From assembly GCF_029633865.1 (NCBI RefSeq), contig NC_079222.1, positions 33,174,695-33,238,694 on the forward strand: a DNA stretch of 64,000 nt. Reading direction: 5' to 3'. Below, one piece after another: positions 12,401 through 27,100 of the stretch. The DNA comes from Lampris incognitus. Its lineage: Eukaryota; Chordata; Actinopteri; Lampriformes; Lampridae. Below the pieces are notes generated by a model, which made no database searches, was not told where the DNA came from, and worked only from the letters and a program-made list of their open reading frames with translations. Within the stretch, counting starts at the first letter, position 1; each line of letters opens with the position of its first letter. The position numbers and the translations under genes are program-made.

Positions 12401-15400
12401 GTCAGTTAGTCAACAATTGTAATCCTTCTTTGGATGTTTTCAATCTTGTGATGACTCACGGACTAAATTCTGTTTACAAATGTATAACCATCTGTGAGAA
12501 GAGAAGATCTGCTAAATTTGACCATAAAAAGCACTATACATTACAAACTGTGAAAGTCTTTGTAAAGAGTGCCATAAAGTTTGCGGAAAATGTCAGTTCT
12601 TCCAGCACAGAACCAGACTCTAACTGGATAGCACTTTCTACTTTGTGCTTTAGATGTACAATTATCGATATGTTGAGTACAACTGAGAGAACCCCAAAGA
12701 GAAGCACTTATGTATTCAAGACTCACCAATGCCTCAATTTGAAGTGATCTGAGTGTGTTTTTCACAAAACTGTAATCATCAGTCTCCCACCAAGTTGTAG
12801 TGGCCAAGAGATACTACCCCAACATGAAGCACTTACAGAAGTAAACCGTATTGTTAGTGCTTCTATTAGGGTAATATCAGCGACCAATCCTGTGTAAGGG
12901 TAGAACGTATTTAAGCGGTTTATCATCAGTTCCACCCCAAGATTGTAGCCTTGTAGCCCGAGTGTTCGACAAACTTATAATCAGCATAGTCTTCTGTCAT
13001 GTCGCCCTGGTCAAGCAAAACAACCCCAACATATAGCACTTACTGCGTGTTAAGTTCAAGTCAATGCTAATGCTAGAGGAGTCGTATTGACATTTGTCGT
13101 CGTTGTTTTCTGCTTACTCGGGCTCAAAGGTGTTTTCTGTTAGCGTCGAGTACTCCCACGAATTTGTGACCCTCGGGGAATTGACCATTTTATATGATCG
13201 AAGAATTAAATAAAAGCCCATGTCTGTCTTATATCATCTGAGAAAAGAGAAGATGTGCTATAGTTTAACAACTATAAAAGGCACTATATGTTACAAACTG
13301 TCAATGCCAATGTAAAGATTGCCTTAAAGTTTGCTGAAAATGTCAGTTCTTCCAGCACAGAATCAAACCCCAACTTGATAGCACTTTCTACCATATATTG
13401 TATAAGAGAGTGGCTTAAGTTAGAGTTGAATTCTGACGGTTTTGCGGTCCTGTGTAAACGATCCTTGGATGAACTGTGGTTTTTGGCAGAGAAACATGGA
13501 AAATTGTCCTTTTGCGACTGAAGCTATGTGTCTTTGCGACTACCCCAACATGAAGCACTTACTGTGTGAACAAGCATTGTCAGAGCATCAGTTAGAGCAA
13601 TATCAAGGACACATTTTCAAAGCGTCTTGGGTATATTTATATTGAACCGTTGGTATCACTGTTATCGTTTTTCATGTTTTCAAAAGTATGATTATTGCCG
13701 CTGAGCACATCTAAGACAACCCCAAAGAGAAGCACTTGTGAAATCAATACTCAGCAATGCCTCAATTTGAAGTGATCTGAGAGTTTGACAAACTTAAATC
13801 GGCATAGTATTCTCGCATGTCGCGCCGGTCAAGTACAACTACCCCAACATATAGCACTTACTGTCCGTTAAGTTCAAGTCAATGCTGAAGTTAAGGCAGT
13901 CGTCTTGACATTTGTCTTAATAACTGTGTTTCTACTTACTCAAGCCCAAGGCTGTGTTCGTTCAGCATCAAGTCTTCCCCTGAGTTTCTTTGCTTCAGTG
14001 AGTTGACCATTTTATATACTTGAAGCATTCAAACAACCGTGTCAGTCTCATTTACATCTCAAGTTCCAACGTTTGGATGACGAATTGTCAATTGTTCTAG
14101 ATTTTTAACCTGATGGTCGGCCATTTCTTGGGTAATCACCTTCATCAAGGCAGGACATGTTCAAAGGAAGGTCAGTTAGTCAACAATTGTAATCCTTCTT
14201 TGGATGTTTTCAATCTTGCGATGACTCACGGACTAAATTCTCTTTCCAAATGTATAACCATCTGTGAGAAGAGAAGATATGCTAAATGTCACCGTAAAAA
14301 GCACTATACATTACAAACTGTGAAAGCCTTTGTAAAGATTGCCATAAAGTTTGTTGAAAATGTCAGTTCTTCCAGCACAGAAACAAACTCTAACTTGATA
14401 GCACTTTCTACCATATATTGTATAAGAGAGTGGCTTAAGTTAGAGTTGAATTCTGACGGTTTTGCGGTCCTGTGTAAACGATCCTTGGATGAACTGTGGT
14501 TTTTGGCAGAGAAACATGGAAATTTGTCCTTTTGCGACTGAAGCGATGTGTCTTTGCGACTACCCCAACATGAAGCACTTACTGTGTGAACAAGCGTTGT
14601 CAGAGCATCAGTTAGAGCAATATCATGGACACATTTTCAAAGCGTGTTCGTTCAGCATCAAGTCTTCCCCTGAGTTTCTTTGCTTCAGTGAGTTGACCAT
14701 TTTATATACTTGAAGCATTCAAACAACTGTGTCAGTCTCATTTACATCTCAAGTTCCAACGTTTGGATGACGAATTGTCAATTGTTCTAGATTTTTAACC
14801 TGATGGTCGGCAATTTGTTGGGTAATCACCTTCATCAATGCAGGACATGTTCAAAGGAAGGTCAGTTAGTCAACAATTGTAATCCTTCTTTGGATGTTTT
14901 CAATCTTGTGATGACTCACGGACTAAATTCTGTTTACAAATGTATAACCATCTGTGAGAAGAGAAGATCTGCTAAATTTGACCATAAAAGCACTATACAT
15001 TACAAACTGTGAAAGTCTTTGTAAAGAGTGCCATAAAGTTTGCGGAAAATGTCAGTTCTTCCAGCACAGAACCAGACTCTAACTGGATAGCACTTTCTAC
15101 TTTGTGCTTTAGATGTACAATTATCGATATGTTGAGTACAACTGAGAGAACCCCAAAGAGAAGCACTTATGTATTCAAGACTCACCAATGCCTCAATTTG
15201 AAGTGATCTGAGTGTGTTTTTCACAAAACTGTAATCATCAGTCTCCCACCAAGTTGTAGTGGCCAAGAGATACTACCCCAACATGAAGCACTTACAGAAG
15301 TAAACCGTATTGTTAGTGCTTCTATTAGGGTAATATCAGCGACCAATCCTGTGTAAGGGTAGAACGTATTTAAGCGGTTTATCATCAGTTCCACCCCAAG

Positions 15401-18400
15401 ATTGTAGCCTTGTAGCCCGAGTGTTCGACAAACTTATAATCAGCATAGTCTTCTGTCATGTCGCCCTGGTCAAGCAAAACAACCCCAACATATAGCACTT
15501 ACTGCGTGTTAAGTTCAAGTCAATGCTAATGCTAGAGGAGTCGTATTGACATTTGTCGTCGTTGTTTTCTGCTTACTCGGGCTCAAAGGTGTTTTCTGTT
15601 AGCGTCGAGTACTCCCACGAATTTGTGACCCTCGGGGAATTGACCATTTTATATGATCGAAGAATTAAATAAAAGCCCATGTCTGTCTTATATCATCTGA
15701 GAAAAGAGAAGATGTGCTATAGTTTAACAACTATAAAAGGCACTATATGTTACAAACTGTCAATGCCAATGTAAAGATTGCCTTAAAGTTTGCTGAAAAT
15801 GTCAGTTCTTCCAGCACAGAATCAAACCCCAACTTGATAGCACTTTCTACCATATATTGTATAAGAGAGTGGCTTAAGTTAGAGTTGAATTCTGACGGTT
15901 TTGCGGTCCTGTGTAAACGATCCTTGGATGAACTGTGGTTTTTGGCAGAGAAACATGGAAAATTGTCCTTTTGCGACTGAAGCTATGTGTCTTTGCGACT
16001 ACCCCAACATGAAGCACTTACTGTGTGAACAAGCATTGTCAGAGCATCAGTTAGAGCAATATCAAGGACACATTTTCAAAGCGTCTTGGGTATATTTATA
16101 TTGAACCGTCGGTATCACTGTTATCGTTTTTCATGTTTTCAAAAGTATGATCATTGCCGCTGAGCACATCTAAGACAACCCCAAAGAGAAGCACTTGTGA
16201 AATCAATACTCAGCAATGCCTCAATTTGAAGTGATCTGAGAGTTTGACAAACTTAAATCGGCATAGTATTCTCGCATGTCGCGCCGGTCAAGTACAACTA
16301 CCCCAACATATAGCACTTACTGTCCGTTAAGTTCAAGTCAATGCTGAAGTTAGGGCAGTCATCTTGACATTTGTCTTAATAACTGTGTTTCTACTTACTC
16401 AAGCCCAAGGCTGTGTTCGTTCAGCATCAAGTCTTCCCCTGAGTTTCTTTGCTTCAGTGAGTTGACCATTTTATATACTTGAAGCATTCAAACAACCGTG
16501 TCAGTCTCATTTACATCTCAAGTTCCAACGTTTGGATGACGAATTGTCAATTGTTCTAGATTTTTAACCTGATGGTCGGCCATTTCTTGGGTAATCACCT
16601 TCATCAAGGCAGGACATGTTCAAAGGAAGGTCAGTTAGTCAACAATTGTAATCCTTCTTTGGATGTTTTCAATCTTGCGATGACTCACGGACTAAATTCT
16701 CTTTCCAAATGTATAACCATCTGTGAGAAGAGAAGATCTGCTAAATGTCACCATAAAAGCACTATACATTACAAACTGTGAAAGCCTTTGTAAAGATTGC
16801 CATAAAGTTTGTTGAAAATGTCAGTTCTTCCAGCACAGAAACAAACTCTAACTTGATAGCACTTTCTACCATATATTGTATAAGAGAGTGGCTTAAGTTA
16901 GAGTTGAATTCTGACGGTTTTGCGGTCCTGTGTAAACGATCCTTGGATGAACTGTGGTTTTTGGCAGAGAAACATGGAAATTTGTCCTTTTGCGACTGAA
17001 GCGATGTGTCTTTGCGACTACCCCAACATGAAGCACTTACTGTGTGAACAAGCGTTGTCAGAGCATCAGTTAGAGCAATATCATGGACACATTTTCAAAG
17101 CGTGTTCGTTCAGCATCAAGTCTTCCCCTGAGTTTCTTTGCTTCAGTGAGTTGACCATTTTATATACTTGAAGCATTCAAACAACTGTGTCAGTCTCATT
17201 TACATCTCAAGTTCCAACGTTTGGATGACGAATTGTCAATTGTTCTAGATTTTTAACCTGATGGTCGGCAATTTGTTGGGTAATCACCTTCATCAATGCA
17301 GGACATGTTCAAAGGAAGGTCAGTTAGTCAACAATTGTAATCCTTCTTTGGATGTTTTCAATCTTGTGATGACTCACGGACTAAATTCTGTTTACAAATG
17401 TATAACCATCTGTGAGAAGAGAAGATCTGCTAAATTTGACCATAAAAGCACTATACATTACAAACTGTGAAAGTCTTTGTAAAGAGTGCCATAAAGTTTG
17501 CGGAAAATGTCAGTTCTTCCAGCACAGAACCAGACTCTAACTGGATAGCACTTTCTACTTTGTGCTTTAGATGTACAATTATCGATATGTTGAGTACAAC
17601 TGAGAGAACCCCAAAGAGAAGCACTTATGTATTCAAGACTCACCAATGCCTCAATTTGAAGTGATCTGAGTGTGTTTTTCACAAAACTGTAATCATCAGT
17701 CTCCCACCAAGTTGTAGTGGCCAAGAGATACTACCCCAACATGAAGCACTTACAGAAGTAAACCGTATTGTTAGTGCTTCTATTAGGGTAATATCAGCGA
17801 CCAATCCTGTGTAAGGGTAGAACGTATTTAAGCGGTTTATCATCAGTTCCACCCCAAGATTGTAGCCTTGTAGCCCGAGTGTTCGACAAACTTATAATCA
17901 GCATAGTCTTCTGTCATGTCGCCCTGGTCAAGCAAAACAACCCCAACATATAGCACTTACTGCGTGTTAAGTTCAAGTCAATGCTAATGCTAGAGGAGTC
18001 GTATTGACATTTGTCGTCGTTGTTTTCTGCTTACTCGGGCTCAAAGGTGTTTTCTGTTAGCGTCGAGTACTCCCACGAATTTGTGACCCTCGGGGAATTG
18101 ACCATTTTATATGATCGAAGAATTAAATAAAAGCCCATGTCTGTCTTATATCATCTGAGAAAAGAGAAGATGTGCTATAGTTTAACAACTATAAAAGGCA
18201 CTATATGTTACAAACTGTCAATGCCAATGTAAAGATTGCCTTAAAGTTTGCTGAAAATGTCAGTTCTTCCAGCACAGAATCAAACCCCAACTTGATAGCA
18301 CTTTCTACCATATATTGTATAAGAGAGTGGCTTAAGTTAGAGTTGAATTCTGACGGTTTTGCGGTCCTGTGTAAACGATCCTTGGATGAACTGTGGTTTT

Positions 18401-21400
18401 TGGCAGAGAAACATGGAAAATTGTCCTTTTGCGACTGAAGCTATGTGTCTTTGCGACTACCCCAACATGAAGCACTTACTGTGTGAACAAGCATTGTCAG
18501 AGCATCAGTTAGAGCAATATCAAGGACACATTTTCAAAGCGTCTTGGGTATATTTATATTGAACCGTCGGTATCACTGTTATCGTTTTTCATGTTTTCAA
18601 AAGTATGATCATTGCCGCTGAGCACATCTAAGACAACCCCAAAGAGAAGCACTTGTGAAATCAATACTCAGCAATGCCTCAATTTGAAGTGATCTGAGAG
18701 TTTGACAAACTTAAATCGGCATAGTATTCTCGCATGTCGCGCCGGTCAAGTACAACTACCCCAACATATAGCACTTACTGTCCGTTAAGTTCAAGTCAAT
18801 GCTGAAGTTAGGGCAGTCATCTTGACATTTGTCTTAATAACTGTGTTTCTACTTACTCAAGCCCAAGGCTGTGTTCGTTCAGCATCAAGTCTTCCCCTGA
18901 GTTTCTTTGCTTCAGTGAGTTGACCATTTTATATACTTGAAGCATTCAAACAACCGTGTCAGTCTCATTTACATCTCAAGTTCCAACGTTTGGATGACGA
19001 ATTGTCAATTGTTCTAGATTTTTAACCTGATGGTCGGCCATTTCTTGGGTAATCACCTTCATCAAGGCAGGACATGTTCAAAGGAAGGTCAGTTAGTCAA
19101 CAATTGTAATCCTTCTTTGGATGTTTTCAATCTTGCGATGACTCACGGACTAAATTCTCTTTCCAAATGTATAACCATCTGTGAGAAGAGAAGATCTGCT
19201 AAATGTCACCATAAAAGCACTATACATTACAAACTGTGAAAGCCTTTGTAAAGATTGCCATAAAGTTTGTTGAAAATGTCAGTTCTTCCAGCACAGAAAC
19301 AAACTCTAACTTGATAGCACTTTCTACCATATATTGTATAAGAGAGTGGCTTAAGTTAGAGTTGAATTCTGACGGTTTTGCGGTCCTGTGTAAACGATCC
19401 TTGGATGAACTGTGGTTTTTGGCAGAGAAACATGGAAATTTGTCCTTTTGCGACTGAAGCGATGTGTCTTTGCGACTACCCCAACATGAAGCACTTACTG
19501 TGTGAACAAGCGTTGTCAGAGCATCAGTTAGAGCAATATCATGGACACATTTTCAAAGCGTGTTCGTTCAGCATCAAGTCTTCCCCTGAGTTTCTTTGCT
19601 TCAGTGAGTTGACCATTTTATATACTTGAAGCATTCAAACAACTGTGTCAGTCTCATTTATATCTCAAGTTCCAACGTTTGGATGACGAATTGTCAATTG
19701 TTCTAGATTTTTAACCTGATGGTCGGCAATTTGTTGGGTAATCACCTTCATCAATGCAGGACATGTTCAAAGGAAGGTCAGTTAGTCAACAATTGTAATC
19801 CTTCTTTGGATGTTTTCAATCTTGTGATGACTCACGGACTAAATTCTGTTTACAAATGTATAACCATCTGTGAGAAGAGAAGATCTGCTAAATTTGACCA
19901 TAAAAAGCACTATACATTACAAACTGTGAAAGTCTTTGTAAAGAGTGCCATAAAGTTTGCGGAAAATGTCAGTTCTTCCAGCACAGAACCAGACTCTAAC
20001 TGGATAGCACTTTCTACTTTGTGCTTTAGATGTACAATTATCGATATGTTGAGTACAACTGAGAGAACCCCAAAGAGAAGCACTTATGTATTCAAGACTC
20101 ACCAATGCCTCAATTTGAAGTGATCTGAGTGTGTTTTTCACAAAACTGTAATCATCAGTCTCCCACCAAGTTGTAGTGGCCAAGAGATACTACCCCAACA
20201 TGAAGCACTTACAGAAGTAAACCGTATTGTTAGTGCTTCTATTAGGGTAATATCAGCGACCAATCCTGTGTAAGGGTAGAACGTATTTAAGCGGTTTATC
20301 ATCAGTTCCACCCCAAGATTGTAGCCTTGTAGCCCGAGTGTTCGACAAACTTATAATCAGCATAGTCTTCTGTCATGTCGCCCTGGTCAAGCAAAACAAC
20401 CCCAACATATAGCACTTACTGCGTGTTAAGTTCAAGTCAATGCTAATGCTAGAGGAGTCGTATTGACATTTGTCGTCGTTGTTTTCTGCTTACTCGGGCT
20501 CAAAGGTGTTTTCTGTTAGCGTCGAGTACTCCCACGAATTTGTGACCCTCGGGGAATTGACCATTTTATATGATCGAAGAATTAAATAAAAGCCCATGTC
20601 TGTCTTATATCATCTGAGAAAAGAGAAGATGTGCTATAGTTTAACAACTATAAAAGGCACTATATGTTACAAACTGTCAATGCCAATGTAAAGATTGCCT
20701 TAAAGTTTGCTGAAAATGTCAGTTCTTCCAGCACAGAATCAAACCCCAACTTGATAGCACTTTCTACCATATATTGTATAAGAGAGTGGCTTAAGTTAGA
20801 GTTGAATTCTGACGGTTTTGCGGTCCTGTGTAAACGATCCTTGGATGAACTGTGGTTTTTGTCAGAGAAACATGGAAAATTGTCCTTTTGCGACTGAAGC
20901 TATGTGTCTTTGCGACTACCCCAACATGAAGCACTTACTGTGTGAACAAGCATTGTCAGAGCATCAGTTAGAGCAATATCAAGGACACATTTTCAAAGCG
21001 TCTTGGGTATATTTATATTGAACCGTCGGTATCACTGTTATCGTTTTTCATGTTTTCAAAAGTATGATCATTGCCGCTGAGCACATCTAAGACAACCCCA
21101 AAGAGAAGCACTTGTGAAATCAATACTCAGCAATGCCTCAATTTGAAGTGATCTGAGAGTTTGACAAACTTAAATCGGCATAGTATTCTCGCATGTCGCG
21201 CCGGTCAAGTACAACTACCCCAACATATAGCACTTACTGTCCGTTAAGTTCAAGTCAATGCTGAAGTTAGGGCAGTCATCTTGACATTTGTCTTAATAAC
21301 TGTGTTTCTACTTACTCAAGCCCAAGGCTGTGGTCGTTCACCATCAAGTCTTCCCCTGAGTTTCTTTGCTTCAGTGAGTTGACCATTTTATATACTTGAA

Positions 21401-24198
21401 GCATTCAAACAACCGTGTCAGTCTCATTTACATCTCAAGTTCCAACGTTTGGATGACGAATTGTCAATTGTTCTAGATTTTTAACCTGATGGTCGGCCAT
21501 TTCTTGGGTAATCACCTTCATCAAGGCAGGACATGTTCAAAGGAAGGTCAGTTAGTCAACAATTGTAATCCTTCTTTGGATGTTTTCAATCTTGCGATGA
21601 CTCACGGACTAAATTCTCTTTCCAAATGTATAACCATCTGTGAGAAGAGAAGATCTGCTAAATGTCACCATAAAAGCACTATACATTACAAACTGTGAAA
21701 GCCTTTGTAAAGATTGCCATAAAGTTTGTTGAAAATGTCAGTTCTTCCAGCACAGAAACAAACTCTAACTTGATAGCACTTTCTACCATATATTGTATAA
21801 GAGAGTGGCTTAAGTTAGAGTTGAATTCTGACGGTTTTGCGGTCCTGTGTAAACGATCCTTGGATGAACTGTGGTTTTTGGCAGAGAAACATGGAAATTT
21901 GTCCTTTTGCGACTGAAGCGATGTGTCTTTGCGACTACCCCAACATGAAGCACTTACTGTGTGAACAAGCGTTGTCAGAGCATCAGTTAGAGCAATATCA
22001 TGGACACATTTTCAAAGCGTGTTCGTTCAGCATCAAGTCTTCCCCTGAGTTTCTTTGCTTCAGTGAGTTGACCATTTTATATACTTGAAGCATTCAAACA
22101 ACTGTGTCAGTCTCATTTACATCTCAAGTTCCAACGTTTGGATGACGAATTGTCAATTGTTCTAGATTTTTAACCTGATGGTCGGCAATTTGTTGGGTAA
22201 TCACCTTCATCAATGCAGGACATGTTCAAAGGAAGGTCAGTTAGTCAACAATTGTAATCCTTCTTTGGATGTTTTCAATCTTGTGATGACTCACGGACTA
22301 AATTCTGTTTACAAATGTATAACCATCTGTGAGAAGAGAAGATCTGCTAAATTTGACCATAAAAAGCACTATACATTACAAACTGTGAAAGTCTTTGTAA
22401 AGAGTGCCATAAAGTTTGCGGAAAATGTCAGTTCTTCCAGCACAGAACCAGACTCTAACTGGATAGCACTTTCTACTTTGTGCTTTAGATGTACAATTAT
22501 CGATATGTTGAGTACAACTGAGAGAACCCCAAAGAGAAGCACTTATGTATTCAAGACTCACCAATGCCTCAATTTGAAGTGATCTGAGTGTGTTTTTCAC
22601 AAAACTGTAATCATCAGTCTCCCACCAAGTTGTAGTGGCCAAGAGATACTACCCCAACATGAAGCACTTACAGAAGTAAACCGTATTGTTAGTGCTTCTA
22701 TTAGGGTAATATCAGCGACCAATCCTGTGTAAGGGTAGAACGTATTTAAGCGGTTTATCATCAGTTCCACCCCAAGATTGTAGCCTTGTAGCCCGAGTGT
22801 TCGACAAACTTATAATCAGCATAGTCTTCTGTCATGTCGCCCTGGTCAAGCAAAACAACCCCAACATATAGCACTTACTGCGTGTTAAGTTCAAGTCAAT
22901 GCTAATGCTAGAGGAGTCGTATTGACATTTGTCGTCGTTGTTTTCTGCTTACTCGGGCTCAAAGGTGTTTTCTGTTAGCGTCGAGTACTCCCACGAATTT
23001 GTGACCCTCGGGGAATTGACCATTTTATATGCTCGAAGAATTAAATGAAAGCCCATGTCGGTCTTATATCATCTGAGAAAAGAGAAGATGTGCTATAGTT
23101 TAACAACTATAAAAGGCACTATATGTTACAAACTGTCAATGCCAATGTAAAGATTGCCTTAAAGTTTGCTGAAAATGTCAGTTCTTCCAGCACAGAATCA
23201 AACCCCAACTTGATAGCACTTTCTACCATAGATTGTATAAGAGAGTGGCTTAAGTTAGAGTTGAATTCTGACGGTTTTGCGGTCCTGTGTAAACGATCCT
23301 TGGATGAACTGTGGTTTTTGGCAGGGAAACATGGAAATTTGTCCTTTTGCGACTGAAGCTATGTGTCTTTGCGACTACCCCAACATGAAGCACTTACTGT
23401 GTGAACAAGTATTGTCAGAGCATCAGTTAGAGCAATATCAAGGACACATTTTCAAAGCGTCTTGGGTATATTTATATTGAACCGTTGGTATCGCTGTTAT
23501 CGTTTTTCATGTTTTCTAAAGTATGATTATTGCCGCTGAGCACATCTAAGACAACCCCAAAGAGAAGCACTTGTGAAATCAATACTCAGCAATGCCTCAA
23601 TTTGAAGTGATCTGAGAGTTTGACAAACTTAAATCGGCATAGTATCCTCGCATGTCGCGCCGGTCAAGTACAACTAGCCCAACATATAGCACTTACTGTC
23701 CGTTAAGTTCAAGTCAATGCTGAAGTTAGGGCAGTCATCTTGACATTTGTCTTAATAATTGTTTTTCTACTTACTCAAGCCCAAGGCTGTGTTCATTCAG
23801 CATCAAGTCTTCCCTTGAGTTTCTTTGCTTCAGTGAGTTGACCATTTTATATACTTGAAGCATTCAAACAACCGTGTCAGTCTCATTTACATCTCAAGTT
23901 CCAACGTTTGGATGATGAATTGTCAATTGTTCAAGATTTTTAACCTGATGGTCTGCCATTTCTTGGGTAATCACCTTCATCAAGGCAGGACATGTTCAAA
24001 GGAAGGTCAGTTAGTCAACAATTGTAATCCTTCTTTGGATGTTTTCAATCTTGTGATGACTCACGGACTAAATTCTGTTTCCAAATGTATAACCATCTGT
24101 GAGAAGAGAAGATCTGCTAAATTTGACCATAAAAAGCACTATACATTACAAACCGTGAAAGTCTTTGTAAAGATTGCCATAAAGTTTGCGGAAAATGT

Positions 24199-27100
24199 CA
24201 GTTCTTCCAGCACAGAACCAAACTCTAACTTGATAGCACTTTCTACATTGTGCTTTAGATGTACAATTATCGATATGTTGAGTACAACTGAGAGAACCCC
24301 AAAGAGAAGCACTTATGTATTCAAGACTCACCAATGCCTCAATTTGAAGTGATCTGAGTGTGTTTTTGCACAAAACTGTAATCATCATAGTCTCCCACCA
24401 AGTTGTAGTGGCCAAGAGATACTACCCCAACATGAAGCACTTACAGAAGTAAATCCTATTGTTAGTGCTTCTATTAGGGTAATATCAGCGACCAATCCTG
24501 TGTAAGGGTAGAACATATGTAAGCGGTTTATCATCAGTTCCACCCCAAGATTGTAGCCTTGTAGCCCGAGTGTTCGACAAACTTATAATCAGCATAGTCT
24601 TCTGTCATGTCGCCCTGATCAAGTACAACTACCCCAACATATAGCACTTACTGTCCGTTAAGTTCAAGTCAATGCTAATGCTAGAGGAGTCGTATTGACA
24701 TTTGTCGTCGTTGTTTTCTGCTTACTCGGGCTCAAAGGTGTTTTCTGTTAGCGTCGAGTACTCCCACGAATTTGTGACCCTCGGGGAATTGACCATTTTA
24801 TATGCTCGAAGAATTAAATGAAAGCCCATGTCTGTCTTATATCATCTGAGAAAAGAGAAGATGTGCTATAGTTTAACAACTATAAAAGGCACTATATGTT
24901 ACAAACTGTCAATGCCAATGTAAAGATTGCCTTAAAGTTTGCTGAAAATGTCAGTTCTTCCAGCACAGAATCAAACCCCAACTTGATAGCACTTTCTACC
25001 ATATATTGTATAAGAGAGTGGCTTAAGTTAGAGTTGAATTCTGACGGTTTTGCGGTCCTGTGTAAACGATCCTCGGATGAACTGTGGTTTTTGGCAGAGA
25101 AACATGGAAATGTGTCCTTTTGCGACTGAAGCTATGTGTCTTTGCGACTACCCCAACATGAAGCACTTACTGTGTGAACAAGCATTGTCAGAGCATCAGT
25201 TAGAGCAATATCAAGGACACATTTTCAATGCGTCTTGGGTATATTTATATCGAACCGTCGGTATCACTGTTATCGTTTTTCATATGTTTTCAAAAGTATG
25301 ATTATTGCCGCTGAGCACATCTAAGACAACCCCAAAGAGAAGCACTTGTGAAATCAATACTCAGCAATGCCTCAATTTGAAGTGAACTGAGAGTTTGACA
25401 AACTTAAATCGGCATAGTATTCTCGCATGTCGCGCCGGTCAAGTACAACTAGCCCAACATATAGCACTTACTGTCCGTTAAGTTCAAGTCAATGCTGAAG
25501 TTAGGGCAGTCATCTTGACATTTGTCTTAAAAATTGTTTTTCTACTTACTCAAGCCCAAGGCTGTGTTCATTCAGCATCAAGTCTTCCCCTGAGTTTCTT
25601 TGCTTCAGTGAGTTGACCATTTTATATACTTGAAGCATTCAAACAACCGTGTCAGTCTCATTTACATCTCAAGTTCCAACGTTTGGATGACGAATTGTCA
25701 TTTGTTTTTAACCTGATGGTCGGCCATTTCTTGGGTAATCACCTTCATCAAGGCAGGACATGTTCAAAGGAAGGTCAGTTAGTCAACAATTGTAATCCTT
25801 CTTTGGATGTTTTCAATCTTGTGATGACTCACGGACTAAATTCTGTTTCCAAATGTATAACCATCTGTGAGAAGAGAAGATCTGCTAAATTTGACCATAA
25901 AAAGCACTATACATTACAAACTGTGAAAGTCTTTGTAAAGATTGCCATAACGTTTGCGGAAAATGTCAGTTCTTCCAGCACAGAACCAGACTCTAACTTG
26001 ATAGCACTTTCTACTTTGTGCTTTAGATGTACAATTATCGATATGTTGAGTACAACTGAGAGAACCCCAAAGAGAAGCACTTATGTATTCAAGACTCACC
26101 AATGCCTCAATTTGAAGTGATCTGAGTGTGTTTTTCACAAAACTGTAATCATCATAGTCTCCCACCAAGTTGTAGTGGCCAAGAGATACTACCCCAACAT
26201 GAAGCACTTACAGAAGTAAATCGTATTGTTAGTGCTTCTATTAGGGTAATATCAGCGACCAATCCTGTGTAAGGGTAGAACATATGTAAGCGGTTTATCA
26301 TCAGTTCCACCCCAAGATTGTAGCCTTGTAGCCCGAGTGTTCGACAAACTTATAATCAGCATAGTCTTCTGTCATGTCGCCCTGATCAAGTACAACTACC
26401 CCAACATATAGCACTTACTGTCCGTTAAGTTCAAGTCAATGCTAATGCTAGAGGAGTCGTATTGACATTTGTCGTCGTTGTTTTCTGCTTACTCGGGCTC
26501 AAAGGTGTTTTCTGTTAGCGTCGAGTACTCCCACGAATTTGTGACCCTCGGGGAATTGACCATTTTATATGCTCGAAGAATTAAATGAAAGCCCATGTCG
26601 GTCTTATATCATCTGAGAAAAGAGAAGATGTGCTATAGTTTAACAACTATAAAAGGCACTATATGTTACAAACTGTCAATGCCAATGTAAAGATTGCCTT
26701 AAAGTTTGCTGAAAATGTCAGTTCTTCCAGCACAGAATCAAACCCCAACTTGATAGCACTTTCTACCATATATTGTATAAGAGAGTGGCTTAAGTTAGAG
26801 TTGAATTCTGACGGTTTTGCGGTCCTGTGTAAACGATCCTCGGATGAACTGTGGTTTTTGGCAGAGAAACATGGAAATGTGTCCTTTTGCGACTGAAGCT
26901 ATGTGTCTTTGCGACTACCCCAACATGAAGCACTTACTGTGTGAACAAGCATTGTCAGAGCATCAGTTAGAGCAATATCAAGGACACATTTTCAATGCGT
27001 CTTGGGTATATTTATATCGAACCGTCGGTATCACTGTTATCGTTTTTCATATGTTTTCAAAAGTATGATTATTGCCGCTGAGCACATCTAAGACAACCCC

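Larger units (their letters stand above)
6984..24198. repeat. Satellite a-b-c trimers, copies 2-8
   Basis: Seven consecutive trimers of ~2459 bp start at 6984, 9445, 11904, 14364, 16822, 19280 and 21739. Variation between them is small: CCATAAAAAGC against CCATAAAAGC, the 3-bp ATAG difference in b, and single substitutions. The last c (23179-24198) already carries variants typical of the downstream dimer zone. Confidence 0.92.
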
